DNA from: an uncultured Clostridia bacterium
Lineage (GTDB): Bacteria; Bacillota; Clostridia; TANB77; CAG-508
DNA: 6,023 nt
NCBI GenBank assembly: GCA_934179885.1
Contig: CAKPQY010000050.1
Span: 1 to 6,023, forward strand
Direction: 5' to 3'
Below, one piece after another: positions 4,570-6,023 of this stretch (position 1 is the stretch's first letter; each line of letters opens with the position of its first letter). Under the pieces are notes generated by a model. It did not search any database and had not been told where the DNA came from. It was given only the letters and a program-made list of their open reading frames with translations. Made by a program: the position numbers and the translations under genes.

Positions 4570-5673
4570 ATGAATATGGACAAAATTTTAGATATAGCTA
4601 TGGAAAAAGACGCATCAGATGTACATTTAATATCAGGAAATAAACCTATGCTTAGAATAGCAAGAGAATTAGTTTCAATAGAAGAAATGGATATTCTAAA
4701 CGCAGAAGATATGAATGAAATATATGATTATCTAGTTAGAGGAAATGTAGATAAAGATGAAGTATTTAATACTACAAGAAAATTAGATACATCATATGAA
4801 TATAAAGGTATTCGTTTAAGAGTAAATATATCATTATCAAATGATACACCAATATGTACATTAAGACTTATAAAAAACACATTGCCACCATATGAGTCAT
4901 TAGGGTTACCAGATATTATAAGAAGAACGACATATCAACAACAAGGTTTAATATTAGTAACAGGAAAAACAAACTCTGGTAAAACAACTACATTAAATGC
5001 ACTAATAAATGAAATAAATGAAACACAAAACAAAAAGATATTAACACTTGAAAATCCAGTAGAATATAAACATACTTCAAAAAAATCTTTGATAGTGCAA
5101 AAAGAAGTAGGAAAAGGTAGAGATATATTAACATTTAGTGATGGTGTTAAGAATTCTTTAAGAGAAGATTGTGATATTTTAGTAATAGGAGAAATTAGAG
5201 ATAAAGTAACAATGGAAGCAGCAATTGAAATGGCTGAATCAGGACACTTAGTAATAGGAACTTTACATACTAAATCTTGTGCTGAAACAATAGACAGAAT
5301 GATAAATTTCTACGAGGTAAGAGACCAAGCAAGTGTAAAATATTTATTAGCATCATTATTAAAATTAGTAGTATCACAAAGACTATTAAAAGGCAGAGAT
5401 GGAAAATTAGTATTAGTGCCAGAAGTAATGGTTGTAGATAATATAGTTTCAGGAATAATAAGAAAAGATAAAATAAGTGTATCTGAAATAGAAGATGCAA
5501 TACAAAGTTCAGATAAAGGAAGTATTGGATTAATAAATTCAATAGCAACATTATTTGTAGAAGATAAAATAACATTAGAGCAAGCTAAAAATCAAATCGA
5601 AGAAAAAAATATCGAAATATTAAATAGAACTATAATGCAAATGAAAATAAGAAGAGATAGTAATAAAAAATAA
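4570..5673 (+). CDS. pilT: type IV pilus retraction ATPase PilT, with divergent nucleotide-binding motifs
   Basis: This 367-residue cytoplasmic hexameric ATPase has the PilT layout: an N-terminal PAS-like domain (ASDVHLISGNKPMLRI, 15-30), a RecA-like core and a helical C-terminal region. No zinc-binding CxxC pairs are present, unlike the upstream PilB. Walker A reads TGKTNSGKTT (131-140, Lys138); it keeps the GxxxxGKT frame but not the usual GPTGSGKS. The Asp box reads LENPVEY (160-166), with Asn162 where Asp is usual. Walker B DILVIGEIRD (202-211, Glu208) and His box GHLVIGTLHT (225-234) look normal. The ATG follows GAAGGGAG (4553-4560) at 9 bases; Met3 is an alternative start. It would pull the pilus back, giving twitching motility or DNA uptake. 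PilT in the cluster argues for a retractile pilus rather than a pure secretion system. Confidence 0.94.
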   Translation: MNMDKILDIAMEKDASDVHLISGNKPMLRIARELVSIEEMDILNAEDMNEIYDYLVRGNVDKDEVFNTTRKLDTSYEYKGIRLRVNISLSNDTPICTLRLIKNTLPPYESLGLPDIIRRTTYQQQGLILVTGKTNSGKTTTLNALINEINETQNKKILTLENPVEYKHTSKKSLIVQKEVGKGRDILTFSDGVKNSLREDCDILVIGEIRDKVTMEAAIEMAESGHLVIGTLHTKSCAETIDRMINFYEVRDQASVKYLLASLLKLVVSQRLLKGRDGKLVLVPEVMVVDNIVSGIIRKDKISVSEIEDAIQSSDKGSIGLINSIATLFVEDKITLEQAKNQIEEKNIEILNRTIMQMKIRRDSNKK

Positions 5674-5694
5674 TAAAATTAGGAGGTGGTAATA

Positions 5695-6023
5695 GTGCCT
5701 ACATATATGTATAAAGCAGCAACTAGTTCAGGACTAATTGTAAGAAATAGAGTTGAAGCATCTAGTAAACAAAATTTATTAAGAGTACTAAAAGAAAATG
5801 ATTTAATGCCAATTACAATAGAACAAGTTGCATATTCGGCAAAAAAGAAAAAAGCAAAAAAGAAAAACATAAAAGACATAGAAGAAATAATGAAAAATGT
5901 AAATACAACTGATATAAGAACTAGAAAAGAAACAACAACAAACGAAAAAATAAATATGTACTTATCTAAAACAGAAAAAGTAACAAGTAGAGATTTAGTT
6001 ATATTTACTCAAAACTTTTATCT
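5695..6023 (+). CDS. pilC: type IV pilus inner-membrane platform protein PilC (GspF family), 5' part only
   Basis: The first 109 codons are present; the gene runs off the window. The start is GTG, preceded by a near-perfect AGGAGGT (5681-5687) at 7 bases. The N-terminus (PTYMYKAATSSGLIVRNRVEA) and LLRVLKENDLMPITIE match the opening of GspF/PilC proteins, and VTSRDLVIFTQNFY (97-109) matches the start of the first T2SSF cytoplasmic domain. Between them lies a linker of about 50 residues with a Lys-rich block (KKKKAKKKN, about 50-58). PilC is the membrane platform contacted by PilB and PilT; it would normally continue for about 300 more residues with three membrane helices. It lies 21 bp after pilT. 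Confidence 0.93.
   Translation, partial: MPTYMYKAATSSGLIVRNRVEASSKQNLLRVLKENDLMPITIEQVAYSAKKKKAKKKNIKDIEEIMKNVNTTDIRTRKETTTNEKINMYLSKTEKVTSRDLVIFTQNFY

Noticed and set aside
293..5879. Minus-strand open frames inside or across the pilus genes (for example 293-475, 2935-3168, 5270-5575, 5679-5879)
   Set aside because: They oppose well-supported plus-strand genes, have low-complexity Leu/Phe/Ile-rich products expected from A+T-rich antisense, and no conserved motifs.
987..6023. Competence (comG) or pure type II secretion operon
   Set aside because: A PilT-type retraction ATPase beside PilB and a full PilD favour a retractile T4P; no secretin or comG-like order is seen.

Overview
The window is a strongly A+T-rich, single-strand (+) gene cluster for a type IV pilus (T4P) or closely related type II secretion/pilus machine. 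A+T-rich codon use, purine-rich Shine-Dalgarno sites, TTG/GTG starts and the pilin style (a KGITL-type leader on very short pilins) point to a low-GC Bacillota, most likely a clostridial gut-type lineage. No RNA gene or taxonomic marker confirms this. Every gene reads in the same direction, and no strong intrinsic terminator is visible, so the cluster is probably one operon with internal control points.

Layout. 1-136: tandem 58-bp non-coding repeat, then a small hairpin and a ribosome binding site. 163-558: one-pass membrane protein with a PilP-like GRKNPFA motif. 559-645: leader with a possible promoter and an 8-G tract in the Shine-Dalgarno. 646-867: 73-residue major-pilin-like protein. 868-986: long hairpin. 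987-1790: prepilin peptidase (pilD), Cys motifs intact but the second catalytic GxGD box not recognisable. 1802-1826: pentanucleotide repeat leading into a ribosome binding site. 1831-2269: a minor pilin split over two frames (+1). 2273-2710: a second minor pilin (PilW-like). 2771-4408: extension ATPase (pilB). 4409-4569: a 161-bp repeat-filled spacer. 4570-5673: retraction ATPase (pilT) with altered nucleotide-binding motifs. 5695-end: start of the inner-membrane platform (pilC), cut by the window edge.

How it fits together. PilD would cut (and possibly methylate) the pilins. PilB drives subunit addition through PilC, PilT drives removal, and the minor pilins would prime the fibre. The GRKNPFA membrane protein is a candidate alignment subunit. 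PilM/N/O-type genes, if present, lie outside the window.

Most notable points. All three pilin-like proteins lack the usual Glu at mature position 5, and their peptidase lacks a clear GxGD box. One minor pilin is frame-split. The pilin ribosome binding site holds a G8 tract that could slip. Three intergenic gaps carry different tandem repeats, two of them related by GTGAAG-type purine motifs. The T4P core itself is known; the unusual part is this set of divergent or control-like features.
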